Made by a program: the position numbers and the translations under genes. From Pseudomonas sp. MM211 (GTDB lineage Bacteria > Pseudomonadota > Gammaproteobacteria > Pseudomonadales > Pseudomonadaceae): a stretch of DNA of 64,000 nucleotides. Positions 1 to 7,944 of the stretch are shown here, in pieces (within the stretch, counting starts at the first letter, position 1; each line of letters begins with the position of its first letter). Location of the stretch: the NCBI RefSeq assembly GCF_020386635.1, contig NZ_CP081942.1, forward strand, positions 4,216,001 through 4,280,000, written 5' to 3'. The notes under the pieces are model-generated. The model searched no databases. It was given only the letters and a program-made list of their open reading frames with translations, and had not been told where the DNA came from.

Positions 1-647
1 CCGCCGAAGGAGAACATGATAATGGCCATCACCATCACCAGCCCCGAGATACCGTTGGGGAAGAAGCCACCATGGCTCCACAGGTTGCTCACCGATGCCT
101 GCTCGCCACCTGCGCCGCTGAACAGCAGGTAGCAGCCGAGCAGGATCATGCCCATGATCGCCACCACCTTGATGATCGAGAACCAGAACTCGGCCTCGCC
201 GAACACCCGCACATTGGTCAGGTTGATGGCGTTGATGGCGACGAAGAACACCGCCGCAGTGGCCCAGGTCGGTACTTCCGGCCACCAGTACTGCACGTAC
301 TTGCCCACCGCAGTGAGTTCGGCCATGCCGACCAGCACGTAGAGCACCCAATAGTTCCAACCCGACAGGAAGCCCGCGAACGGGCCCCAGTAGGCGTGGG
401 CGAAGTGGCTGAAGGAGCCGGCCACGGGCTCTTCGACGATCATCTCGCCGAGCTGGCGCATGATCAGGAAGGCGATGAAACCGCCGATGGCGTAGCCGAG
501 AATCATCGACGGCCCGGCGGACGCCATGACCCCGGCCGAGCCGAGGAACAGGCCGGTACCGATGGCGCCACCCAGGGCGATCAATTGAATATGACGGTTC
601 TTCAGGCCCCGCTTGAGCTGGCCTGTCTGGAGCATTTCGCTTGGCAT
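1..647 (-). CDS. aroP: Aromatic amino acid permease (AroP-like), 3' part beyond window
   Basis: Inner-membrane amino-acid/proton symporter of the APC superfamily, probably importing Phe, Tyr and Trp. Only the N-terminal ~215 residues are in the window; the gene runs off the left edge. The translation begins MPSEMLQTGQLKRGLKNRH and continues with IQLIALGGAIGTGLFLGSAG, the conserved TM1 motif of the AroP/GabP group, then FLIMRQLGEMIVEEPVAGSF and GWNYWVLYVLVGMAEL, which closely match E. coli AroP as I remember it. The start at 647 has AGGTGACAG just upstream; an alternative ATG lies at 635. The gene sits next to the homogentisate pathway genes, which fits uptake of the substrates they degrade. 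A related permease specificity (PheP, GabP, ProY) is possible but less likely given the motif match. Confidence 0.88.
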   Translation of the reverse strand, partial: MPSEMLQTGQLKRGLKNRHIQLIALGGAIGTGLFLGSAGVMASAGPSMILGYAIGGFIAFLIMRQLGEMIVEEPVAGSFSHFAHAYWGPFAGFLSGWNYWVLYVLVGMAELTAVGKYVQYWWPEVPTWATAAVFFVAINAINLTNVRVFGEAEFWFSIIKVVAIMGMILLGCYLLFSGAGGEQASVSNLWSHGGFFPNGISGLVMVMAIIMFSFG

Positions 648-730
648 CTGTCACCTGTGGGTGATCGACCGTGACGGGATCGAACCCGCTCGGCTCGTGG
701 CCTGGCGGAATGGCTTGGTTTTCTCGTCGA

Positions 731-1381
731 TCACTGCGCGTCGGGCTGAGCATCCGGTGCGGCTTGCTGGAACGCCTCGAGGGCCTCACAACGTGCGGTC
801 AGAGCGAGGATGCGAGGATACGCATCGAGGTCACAGTCGAAACGGCGCGCATTGTACACCTGTGGAACCAAACAGGCTTCCAGATAGCCGGGCCGCTTGC
901 CCAGGGAAAATGTTTCACCGTACGCCACCAAGCCCTGCTCCACGGCAGCCAGGCCCTGAGCCACCCAGTGCCGGTACCAGGCGTTTCTTCCCTCTTCGGA
1001 AACGCCCAACTCACGCCCGAGATACTGCAGCACCCGCAGGTTATCGAGCGGATGCACCTCGCAGGCGATGTGCAGCGCCAGAGCCCTGACCGCCGCGCGC
1101 TGCGCCGGGTCGCCAGGCAGTATCGCCGGCACCGGGAAGATCTCGTCGAGGTATTCGAGAATCGCCAGGGACTGGGCGATCCGCACCCCACCATTTTCCT
1201 CGTCCACCAGCAGCGGCACCAGGCCCTGGGGGTTCAGCGCCCGGTAGGCATCGCCGTGCTGCTCGCCGCCCTCACGAACCAGATGCACCGGCACGTGACG
1301 ATAAGCGAGCCCCTTCAGGTTCAGTGCAATACGCACCCGGTAAGCGGCGCTGGAGCGCCAGTAGCCGTATAGCGTCAGCAT
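731..1381 (-). CDS. maiA: Maleylacetoacetate isomerase
   Basis: Zeta-class glutathione S-transferase that isomerises maleylacetoacetate to fumarylacetoacetate with glutathione, in the last part of tyrosine/phenylalanine breakdown. The 216-residue product begins MLTLYGYWRSSAAYRVRIAL; the S-S-A-A-Y-R-V-R stretch is the GSH-binding motif of zeta-class enzymes, and length is normal. A longer in-frame reading to 1477 exists, but its first 32 residues are low-complexity and encoded in a REP repeat. The ATG at 1381 has a strong AAGGAG upstream, so I chose it. It is last in the order hpd, hmgA-like, fahA-like, maiA, separated from fahA by about 240 bp of REP palindromes. Confidence 0.93.
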   Translation of the reverse strand: MLTLYGYWRSSAAYRVRIALNLKGLAYRHVPVHLVREGGEQHGDAYRALNPQGLVPLLVDEENGGVRIAQSLAILEYLDEIFPVPAILPGDPAQRAAVRALALHIACEVHPLDNLRVLQYLGRELGVSEEGRNAWYRHWVAQGLAAVEQGLVAYGETFSLGKRPGYLEACLVPQVYNARRFDCDLDAYPRILALTARCEALEAFQQAAPDAQPDAQ

Positions 1382-1405
1382 GCCGGACTCCTTAACATGA
1401 CTTGA

Positions 1406-1626
1406 GGGAGCGGCCTTAGCCGCGATCAATCTTGAACGTGCCATCGCCATCGCCATCGCGGCTAAAGCCGCTCCCACGCATCAGGAGCGTCGTAGCACTT
1501 CACTAGATCGATGCGCACCCGGTGCGTCGACCCTAAGTCAGGGTGCGGGCTACCTTCGAAACACCACCTCGTGGGAGCGGCTTCAGCCGCGATCAGCCTT
1601 GAAGGCGCCGATAGCATCGCGGCTCA
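1406..1626. repeat. REP palindromes between fahA-like and maiA
   Basis: Three or four copies of a GGGAGCGGCTTCAGCCGCGATCA-type REP core. They lie at about 1406-1429 (plus orientation), 1455-1477 (inverted), 1571-1594 (plus) and a truncated inverted copy at about 1616-1626 that touches the fahA stop. The inverted pairs could fold into stem-loops in the mRNA between fahA and maiA and so set different stability or expression of the two cistrons. A short CCATCG repeat lies at 1440-1457. No gene is seen in this gap. Confidence 0.8.
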
Positions 1627-2610
1627 GTGAGCTTCGTAGCGTTCTACCACTTGGTCGATGGCGCCGAAGATGCTCGCGCCAGCGGCGTCGAACATCTCGA
1701 TGCGCACCCGGTCACCGAACTTGAGAAACGGGGTTTTCGCCTCGCCGTGCTCGATCACCTCCAGCATGCGCTTCTCGGCCAGGCAGCTGGAACCGGCACT
1801 GCGGTCGTAGTTGGAAACGGTGCCCGAACCGATGAGGGTACCGCTGCCCAGGGGCCGGGTACGGGCGGCGTGGGCGATCAGCGTGGGGAAATCGAAGGTC
1901 ATGTCGGTGCCGGCGTCTGGTTGGCCGAACAGTTGGTCGTTGATGTGCGCCACCAGCGGCCGATGCACCCGCCCCTCGCGCCAGCTTTCGCCCAGCTCGT
2001 CCGGGGTGACCGCCACCGGAGAGAAGCTCGACGACGGCTTGCTCTGATAGAAACCGAAGCCCTTGGCCAGCTCGCCGGGAATCAGGTTGCGCAGCGACAC
2101 GTCGTTGACCAGCAGCAGCAACTGCACATGGCCGAGCGCCTGAGCCGGCGTGGCGCCCATGGGCACGTCGTCGGTGATCACCGCCAGTTCGGCCTCCAGA
2201 TCGATGCCCCAGGCTTCGTCACCCAGGCGGATCGGCGCGTGGGGCGGGATGAATGCATCCGCGCCGCCCTGGTACATCAGCGGCTCGTGCCAGAACGACT
2301 CGGGCATCTCGGCACCGCGAGCCTTGCGCACCAGCTCGACATGATTGACGTAGGCACTGCCATCGGCCCAGTGATAGGCGCGCGGCAGCGGGCTGTGACA
2401 ATCGCGCTGGTCGAAGTCGAATGCGCTGGCCTCCAGACCGTCATTGAGGCGCTGGTAGACCGCCTCCAGTTGCGGCCGCCTGCTCGCCCATTCGTCCAGC
2501 GCGGCCTGCAACGTGTGGGCGATCTGCGGCACGCGAACGGCACGGGACAGATCGCGGGAGACGACCACCAGCACGCCGTCGCGCCCCTGGTTCAGCGATG
2601 CAAGTTTCAT
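1624..2610 (-). CDS. Fumarylacetoacetate hydrolase family protein (short form)
   Basis: Predicted to cleave fumarylacetoacetate to fumarate and acetoacetate, the final step of tyrosine catabolism. The 328-residue protein is shorter than the ~430-residue fumarylacetoacetase of P. putida. It has an N-terminal segment (MKLASLNQGRDGVLVVVSRD) typical of the FAA_hydro_N_2 type and then a FAH catalytic core: DLEAELAVITDD carries the metal-ligand acidic residues, followed by GFYQSKPSSSFSPVAVTPDE and SGTLIGSGTVSNYDRSAG. The start at 2610 overlaps the ancestral stop of the hmgA-like gene (TGATG), so the two were translationally coupled before the apparent frameshift in hmgA. The assignment rests on family and on context with hpd and maiA; other FAH-family hydrolase activities cannot be excluded. 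Confidence 0.88.
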   Translation of the reverse strand: MKLASLNQGRDGVLVVVSRDLSRAVRVPQIAHTLQAALDEWASRRPQLEAVYQRLNDGLEASAFDFDQRDCHSPLPRAYHWADGSAYVNHVELVRKARGAEMPESFWHEPLMYQGGADAFIPPHAPIRLGDEAWGIDLEAELAVITDDVPMGATPAQALGHVQLLLLVNDVSLRNLIPGELAKGFGFYQSKPSSSFSPVAVTPDELGESWREGRVHRPLVAHINDQLFGQPDAGTDMTFDFPTLIAHAARTRPLGSGTLIGSGTVSNYDRSAGSSCLAEKRMLEVIEHGEAKTPFLKFGDRVRIEMFDAAGASIFGAIDQVVERYEAH

Positions 2611-3751
2611 CAGGACTCCTTGCCCGGCGCACGCCAGGAACGTTCACGTACTCGGCAACGTCCACCGCAGCGGCGGCGTCAGCCACTTCCAGGGCGCGGC
2701 GGGTATCGATCATCACCGCCACTTCGTCAGTGAATGAAGCTGGATCGGTCTGCGCCTTCTTCAGGGCCTTGGGGTGCGGGCCATGGGGGAAACCGCAGGG
2801 ATGCAGAGTGACCATCCCCGCTTCGATGTTGTCGCGGCTGAAGAAATTGCCACGGTGGTAGAACAGCACTTCGTCGTAGTCATCGTTGTTGTGGAAGAAC
2901 GGCACCTTGAGTGCGCCGGGGTCGGACTCCACCGGCCGTGGTGTGAAGGTGCAGACCACGAAGCCGTTGGCCACGAAGGTGGTGTGTACCGACGGTGGCA
3001 GGTGGTAGCGATGGCTCGCCAGCGGCCGGATATCCCGCCAGTTGAGGCGCACCACGGTGTTGTCGCCGTGCCAGCCCACCACATCCAGCGGGTTGTAGGG
3101 ATAGGTCACGGTGCTGATCTGGTTACGCCGCTTGATGCGGATCTGCCAGCTGCGTTCGTCCTGCTGGGCTTTGAAGGCATCATCGATATGCGGGTGATCG
3201 AGCACCGCCGGATCGAAGATCGCCTGGGGCCCGAGCAGCCCCTTGTCGGGGAGCTGGTAAGCGCCATCGGTGTTCTCGATCAGCAAAAAATGACTGGGCG
3301 CCGTCGGCTCGATGCGCCAGGCGGTGCCACGGGGAATCACCAGATAATCGCCATCGCGATACTCCAGGTGCCCGAAATCACAGTAGAAGTGCCCTGCGCC
3401 GTCATGCACGAACAGCAGTTCGTCGCCATCGCTGTTGCGCACCAGGTGGTTCATGGCGCCGGCGGTCTTCCACACGCGCAAGCGAATGTCGGCGTTATGC
3501 AGGGTCAGCGGCGCCTGTAGCGGGCAGTCGTGCTCGCTGGCAATCCGGTTGAAGTCGAAGGCATGGGGCCGCAGCGGGCCCTGCCAGTCGACCCAGCCGG
3601 TGGGCGGATGCTTGTGATGCAGATGGGTCACAGGGCCGAAGAAGCCTTCGCGGCCCATTTCTCGCTCGTAGGTCTCGCTCGGCAAGTCACAGTGGGCTTG
3701 CCGCGAGTGCTCGCCTTCACGCAGGGGAAAGCTGATCCATTGGCGGCTCAT
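2441..3751 (-). CDS. hmgA: Homogentisate 1,2-dioxygenase-like, apparent 3' frameshift
   Basis: Predicted Fe(II) ring-cleaving dioxygenase turning homogentisate into maleylacetoacetate. It belongs to the shorter HmgA-like cupin branch, with YPYNPLDVVGWHGDN, PPSVHTTFVANGFVVCTF, DDYDEVLFYHRGNFFS and CGFPHGPHP holding the likely His/Glu iron ligands. The start at 3751 follows GAGGAG and lies 4 nt after the hpd stop. The open frame gives 436 residues, but only the first ~367 look native. After ...VAEYVN the tail is Arg/Pro/Gly-rich and overlaps fahA by 170 bp. In the frame offset by one base the sequence reads SWRAPGKES and stops at 2610, exactly at the fahA start. A 1-bp deletion or 2-bp insertion near 2639-2646, or a sequencing error, is the simplest reading. 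The iron-binding core is unaffected. Confidence 0.82.
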   Translation of the reverse strand: MSRQWISFPLREGEHSRQAHCDLPSETYEREMGREGFFGPVTHLHHKHPPTGWVDWQGPLRPHAFDFNRIASEHDCPLQAPLTLHNADIRLRVWKTAGAMNHLVRNSDGDELLFVHDGAGHFYCDFGHLEYRDGDYLVIPRGTAWRIEPTAPSHFLLIENTDGAYQLPDKGLLGPQAIFDPAVLDHPHIDDAFKAQQDERSWQIRIKRRNQISTVTYPYNPLDVVGWHGDNTVVRLNWRDIRPLASHRYHLPPSVHTTFVANGFVVCTFTPRPVESDPGALKVPFFHNNDDYDEVLFYHRGNFFSRDNIEAGMVTLHPCGFPHGPHPKALKKAQTDPASFTDEVAVMIDTRRALEVADAAAAVDVAEYVNVPGVRRARSPDETCIAEPGARRRAGGRLPRSVPCRSRAADRPHVAGRAGRMGEQAAATGGGLPAPQ

Positions 3752-3755
3752 GGCT

Positions 3756-4838
3756 TCACTCCTCGCTGATCACACCGCGGCGCAGCTGATCCTCTTCGAT
3801 GGATTCGAACAGGGCCTTGAAATTGCCCTCGCCGAAGCCCTGATTGCCCTTGCGCTGAATGATCTCGAAGAAGATCGGGCCGATCACCGTGTTGGTGAAA
3901 ATCTGCAGCAGAATGCCGTCGTCACCTGGCGCACCGTCGATCAGCAGGTTCAGGTCATGCAGCACGTCCAGCGGCTCGCCATGCCCAGCCACGCGCTGGT
4001 CAACCTTCTCGTAATAGGTGTCCGGCGTGCTCATGAACGCCACGCCGTTGGCCTGCAGCTTGCGCACGGTGGAGTAGATGTCGTCGGTGGACAGCGCGAT
4101 ATGCTGGATACCCTCACCGTGGTACTCGCGGATGAATTCCTCGATCTGCGACTTGTCGTCCGCCGACTCGTTGATGGGAATACGGATCTTGCCGCAGGGC
4201 GCAGTCATGGCCCGGGAAACCAGGCCCGTGAGCTTGCCTTCGATATCGAAATAACGGATCTCGCGAAACCCGGCGATGCGCTCGTAGAAGCCGGACCAGA
4301 CGTCCATCTGCCCGCGCTTCACGTTATGGGTGAGGTGGTCGATCATCTGCAGGCCGACGGCGTTGTCGTCCGGGCCGCGACCTTCGATAAACTCGAAGTC
4401 CACGTCGTAGATGCTTTGTTCGCCGTAACGATCAACCAGATACAGCAGCGAGCCGCCGATGCCCTCGACGCAGGGAATATTCAACTCACCGAAGTTGGCG
4501 TGGCTGCCGACCAGGGTGGCGCCCTGCTCCTGCACGTAGGCGGCAGCCTGGGCGGCATTACGAACCCGGAAGGCCATGGCGCAGGCGCTTGGCCCGTGCT
4601 TCTCGGCGAAGGCATGCACATGGCCGGTCGGGCTGCCATTAAGGACGAAGTTGACGCCGTGCTGCTGGAACAGCCAGACCTGCTTGCTACGGTGCTTGGC
4701 CGTTTCGGTGAAGCCCATGGCGGTGAACAATTCACGCAATTGTTCAATGCCTTCGGGCGTAGGGGCGGTGAATTCGACGAACTCGAAACCGTCGGTTCCG
4801 ATGGGATTGTGCTGTTCGATTCTGGACACGGCGTTCAT
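3756..4838 (-). CDS. hpd: 4-hydroxyphenylpyruvate dioxygenase
   Basis: Fe(II)-dependent enzyme converting 4-hydroxyphenylpyruvate to homogentisate, the committed step of tyrosine catabolism and also the precursor step of pyomelanin. The 360 residues match the bacterial HPPD length. The two vicinal-oxygen-chelate domains are visible, with the iron triad at His168 (MIDHLTHNV), His246 (GIQHIALST) and Glu325 (IFFEIIQRK). The gene is first in the hpd - hmgA-like - fahA-like - maiA series, 4 nt ahead of the hmgA-like start. A TyrR/PhhR-type palindrome 172 bp upstream (5010-5027) suggests activation by a PhhR-like regulator in response to aromatic amino acids. Confidence 0.97.
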   Translation of the reverse strand: MNAVSRIEQHNPIGTDGFEFVEFTAPTPEGIEQLRELFTAMGFTETAKHRSKQVWLFQQHGVNFVLNGSPTGHVHAFAEKHGPSACAMAFRVRNAAQAAAYVQEQGATLVGSHANFGELNIPCVEGIGGSLLYLVDRYGEQSIYDVDFEFIEGRGPDDNAVGLQMIDHLTHNVKRGQMDVWSGFYERIAGFREIRYFDIEGKLTGLVSRAMTAPCGKIRIPINESADDKSQIEEFIREYHGEGIQHIALSTDDIYSTVRKLQANGVAFMSTPDTYYEKVDQRVAGHGEPLDVLHDLNLLIDGAPGDDGILLQIFTNTVIGPIFFEIIQRKGNQGFGEGNFKALFESIEEDQLRRGVISEE

Positions 4839-5009
4839 GGGTTGTCCTCGTTGTCGTTATGGCTTCATGACAGTCGAGGCGAGAGCCTGGGACAAGGCCC
4901 CCCGATGGGATGCAGTGCGACTACAGGACTAGGCTGTGGCAACGGATCGATACATCACATGGGCGCGGGCCAATATTCGTTGCTTTCAGAGCGACAGACC
5001 TCCCCTACA

Positions 5010-5027
5010 CGTAAACCTTTCTTTACA
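5010..5027. promoter_or_regulatory. TyrR/PhhR-type operator upstream of hpd
   Basis: The sequence CGTAAACCTTTCTTTACA matches the TyrR-box consensus TGTAAA-N6-TTTACA at 11 of 12 defined positions. It lies between the divergent hpd (172 bp away) and the membrane-protein gene at 5135 (107 bp away). PhhR is the Pseudomonas TyrR homologue known to activate phenylalanine/tyrosine catabolic genes, so the position upstream of hpd is meaningful. The phhR gene itself is not in the window. Confidence 0.7.
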
Positions 5028-5134
5028 GCATGGTCGATTTGGCTGCCGTCGGGATGATGGCCGAATGACAGGCAGATAACCGCAAACGCTGCCAGAATGA
5101 CAACCATCCAAAAAGAGCCAACAACGAGGCCGCC

Positions 5135-5737
5135 ATGAGCAGTGAAACGCCTTCCGAAGCCGAAAGCCCCGCCGCGTTCGATCTCGCCCCCGATAGCGAC
5201 GAGGCGCGCCTGGCCAAGCTGGAAAAGGCCAACCGCTTCAATCGCCTGCTGATCTTCGGCTTGGCGCTGCTGCTGTTCATTGTGCTGTCCAGCCTGGCCA
5301 CCTCGGCCGTGGTGAAGATGCTCGCTGACGAGCCACCGCCCTTCGACCCGGAGGCATTCGCCGCCGTCCAACAGCGTGCCGAAGCGCTGGAAAAGGAATT
5401 GGCCAGCCTTAAAGAAGATCAAAAACGCCAGGATGCCCTGCTGAAACTGGCTGCCACCCCGCCGCCCGCTGCACCAACAGCTGCGGCACCGGCAGCACCG
5501 CCGTCCCAGGACATCGCCGCGCTGAAACTTATGGGCCGCACCCTGCTGGGCCAGGAGCAGAGCTTTCAGCAGAGCCTGCAGGCTCTGAAAAACGGCATGC
5601 GCGACCTGGCCGATATGATCCCTGGCTCACGCAGCTGGCTGGATGATTACAACGAAGAACTCGACAAGGCCGTCAACGCTAGCGTGCAGCGCACCAAGGC
5701 GATTCAGCAATGGGGCAGCAAACTGCCGCACGAGTAG
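5135..5737 (+). CDS. Conserved hypothetical single-pass membrane protein with Pro/Ala linker
   Basis: I do not recognise a named family. The 200-residue product has an acidic cytosolic N terminus (SEAESPAAFDLAPDSDEARL) and one transmembrane helix at about residues 37-60 (RLLIFGLALLLFIVLSSLATSAVV). A charged, coiled-coil-like stretch follows at about 78-105 (AVQQRAEALEKELASLKED), then a Pro/Ala linker (ATPPPAAPTAAAPAAPPS), then a helical C-terminal part ending QQWGSKLPHE. The layout suggests an anchored periplasmic protein with an oligomerising stalk. It is transcribed divergently from hpd and has no operon partner. Codon usage is like its neighbours. Confidence 0.8.
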   Translation: MSSETPSEAESPAAFDLAPDSDEARLAKLEKANRFNRLLIFGLALLLFIVLSSLATSAVVKMLADEPPPFDPEAFAAVQQRAEALEKELASLKEDQKRQDALLKLAATPPPAAPTAAAPAAPPSQDIAALKLMGRTLLGQEQSFQQSLQALKNGMRDLADMIPGSRSWLDDYNEELDKAVNASVQRTKAIQQWGSKLPHE

Positions 5738-5891
5738 GGATTTTTGGGTAGCTCGACGGATCAACGCAGCTATATCCGGGGACGATCCTGGGTATCGCTG
5801 CGCTCAACCGCAGGCTACGGGATGGTGGATGACCGCAGATGATGCGGTACGGCCGCGATCCTTTCGCGCCGTGGGCGACGCTCCCACAAGA

Positions 5892-6150
5892 GTGGCGGCA
5901 ACCGCACAGCCTGCAGACACCTCAGTAATCTAGGAGCCCGCTTGCGGGCGAATCGTGTGGCCAAAGCCGATCTTGCGCTAAGGCCGCCATTGCATCGCCC
6001 GCGAGCGGGCTCCTACAGGGCTGGCGGCGACCGCACAGCCTGCAGACACCTCAGTAATGTAGGAGCCTGCTTGCGGGCGAATCGTCTTGCCAACGCCGAT
6101 CTTGCGGTATGGCCGCTATTGCATCGCCCGTAAGCGGGCTCCTACGCGGT
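5892..6150. repeat. Two tandem REP-pair units, period about 129 bp
   Basis: The 3' gap after the membrane-protein gene holds two copies of a unit starting TGGCGGCRACCGCACAGCC (5892 and 6021). Each carries a plus-orientation REP core (TAGGAGCCCGCTTGCGGGCG at about 5931; a variant at 6060) and an inverted core (CGCCCGCGAGCGGGCTCCTA at about 5996; a variant at 6125). Before the array, 5740-5890 has only a degenerate fragment (GGGTATCGCTGCGCTCAACC) that recurs inverted near 10845. The array lies between convergent genes and may act as a structured transcript end. Confidence 0.8.
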
Positions 6151-6165
6151 ACTGGGTTAGCGCAC

Positions 6166-7944
6166 CTAGTGCTGCAAATTACCGTAAAGCTTGGCGTACA
6201 GGCCACCTTCGGCGATCAGTTGGCGGTGATCGCCGTCTTCGGCGACGCTGCCGCCGTCGAATACCAGAACGCGATCGGCCTGCTTCACCGCGCTCAGGCG
6301 GTGGGCGATGATCAATGTGGTGCGGCCGCGGAGGAACTGGGCCAGGGCTTCGTGCAAAGCGTATTCGGTCGCGGCGTCCAGGGCCGATGTAGCTTCGTCG
6401 AGTATCACCACTTTAGGCTCGGCGAGTACCATCCGGGCGATGGCCAGGCGCTGGCGCTGGCCACCGGAGAGGCGCACGCCGGAGCGGCCGACCACGGTAT
6501 CCAGGCCTTGCGGCAACTGGCGGATGGTCTGAGCCAATTGGGCGATGCTCAGTGCCTGCCAGCAGGCTTCGTCGCTGCGTTCGCGGCCCATGCACAGGTT
6601 GGCGCGTACCGTGTCGTTGAACAGTGCCGGATGCTGCAGCACCACCGCCACGTGCTCGCGAATGGCTGGCAGGCCGATCTCTTCCTGGCTGCTGCCGCCG
6701 AAACGAATAACCCCAGCCTGAGGCGTATACAGGCCCAGCAGCAGTTGCACCAGCGTGCTCTTGCCGCCGCCGCTGGCACCGACGATGGCGACTTTCTCGC
6801 CAGGCGCGATGGACATATTGAGCCCCGTCAGCACCGGCTCCTCGCCGTAGGAAAAGGTCAGGTCGCGGATATCGATACCGACGGTTTCACGGCCCTTGAA
6901 CGGGTCGGCGCCGCCGACATAATCCGGCTCGTCACGACGCCCGAGCAGTTCGTTGATGCGGGTCAGCGCCCCGCCGGCGGCATAGAAGGCGTACTGCAGA
7001 CTGAGCAGCTGTTCCACCGGGCCGATCATGAACCACAGGTAGCTGAACACCGCGAGCATCTGGCCGATGGACAGGTCGGAGAACAGCACGGTAAGCATCG
7101 CCGCGGCCCGAAACACGTCGATGCCGAACTGGAACAACAGGCCGCTGGCGCGGTTCGAAGCATCGGTCTTCCACTGCGAGGCCACGGCATAGTCGCGCAC
7201 TTCACGGGCACGCCCACCGAGGCGGCCGAGAAAGTAGCCCTGGCGATTACCGGCGCGCACTTCCTGGATCGAGTCGAGGGTTTCCGTCAGCGCCTGGGTG
7301 AAGCGCGAGGTGCTGTCGTTCTCGAGCTTCTTCAGGTGCTTGACGCGCTTGCCGAGCTGCACCGTGGCGTAGATCACCAGCGGGTTGAACAGCAGAATCA
7401 GCAGCGCCAGCTTCCAGTGCATCCACAGCAGAATCCCCGAGGTACCGGCCAGGGTCAGCACGCCGACCAGGAAGCGGCTCAGGGTTTCGCCGATGAATTT
7501 GTCCAAGGTGTCGAGATCGGTGACCAGGTGGGTAGTCACCGTACCGCCGCCAAGGCTTTCGTACTCGGCCAGGGAGATCCGCTTGAGACGCTCGATCAGG
7601 CGGATGCGGATGCGGTAGACGATGTCCTTGGAGAGCCGCGCGAACAGCCGCGCCTGCACCACGTTGAAGATCAACGCGCCGCCGCGCAACACGAAGGTCA
7701 GCGCCAGCATCAGCAGGATGTAGCCGACCGCGCTCTGCCACTGCGCAGGCAGGAAGTTGTCCATCACCTGGAGCGCGGCATTGCCGTCCCCCAGCAGCAC
7801 TTCGTCGACCAGCAACGGCAGTAACAAGGGTATCGGCACGCTGCACAGAGTCGCCAGCACAGCAACCAGATTGGCAACGATCAGCGCACGCTTGTGGCGC
7901 AAGGCCAGGCGACGGATTTCCGCCCAGCTCAGGCGATCAACCAT
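6166..7944 (-). CDS. ABC transporter, fused permease and ATPase (exporter type)
   Basis: A 592-residue half-transporter. The N-terminal six-helix domain (~1-310) includes IVANLVAVLATLCSVPIPLL and GYILLMLALTFVLRGGALIF. The C-terminal nucleotide-binding domain has Walker A GASGGGKST, Q-loop VVLQHPALF, signature LSGGQRQR, Walker B KVVILDEATSALD and switch His IIAHRLS. It probably works as a homodimer in the inner membrane; the substrate is unknown. The start at 7944 overlaps the stop of the upstream DsbA-like gene by 8 bp, so the two are coupled; a longer reading to 8070 lies inside that gene and was discarded. It is the last cistron of the trhO - DsbA-like - ABC operon, which has no obvious single substrate. 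Confidence 0.92.
   Translation of the reverse strand: MVDRLSWAEIRRLALRHKRALIVANLVAVLATLCSVPIPLLLPLLVDEVLLGDGNAALQVMDNFLPAQWQSAVGYILLMLALTFVLRGGALIFNVVQARLFARLSKDIVYRIRIRLIERLKRISLAEYESLGGGTVTTHLVTDLDTLDKFIGETLSRFLVGVLTLAGTSGILLWMHWKLALLILLFNPLVIYATVQLGKRVKHLKKLENDSTSRFTQALTETLDSIQEVRAGNRQGYFLGRLGGRAREVRDYAVASQWKTDASNRASGLLFQFGIDVFRAAAMLTVLFSDLSIGQMLAVFSYLWFMIGPVEQLLSLQYAFYAAGGALTRINELLGRRDEPDYVGGADPFKGRETVGIDIRDLTFSYGEEPVLTGLNMSIAPGEKVAIVGASGGGKSTLVQLLLGLYTPQAGVIRFGGSSQEEIGLPAIREHVAVVLQHPALFNDTVRANLCMGRERSDEACWQALSIAQLAQTIRQLPQGLDTVVGRSGVRLSGGQRQRLAIARMVLAEPKVVILDEATSALDAATEYALHEALAQFLRGRTTLIIAHRLSAVKQADRVLVFDGGSVAEDGDHRQLIAEGGLYAKLYGNLQH

Noticed and set aside
72..674. 200-residue reading frame on the plus strand
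   Set aside because: It is antisense to aroP, whose translation has clear APC-permease motifs; the plus frame is His/Glu/Asp-rich with no recognisable domain.
6109..7824. 571-residue plus-strand reading frame
   Set aside because: Antisense shadow of the ABC transporter gene, which carries all ATPase motifs on the minus strand.
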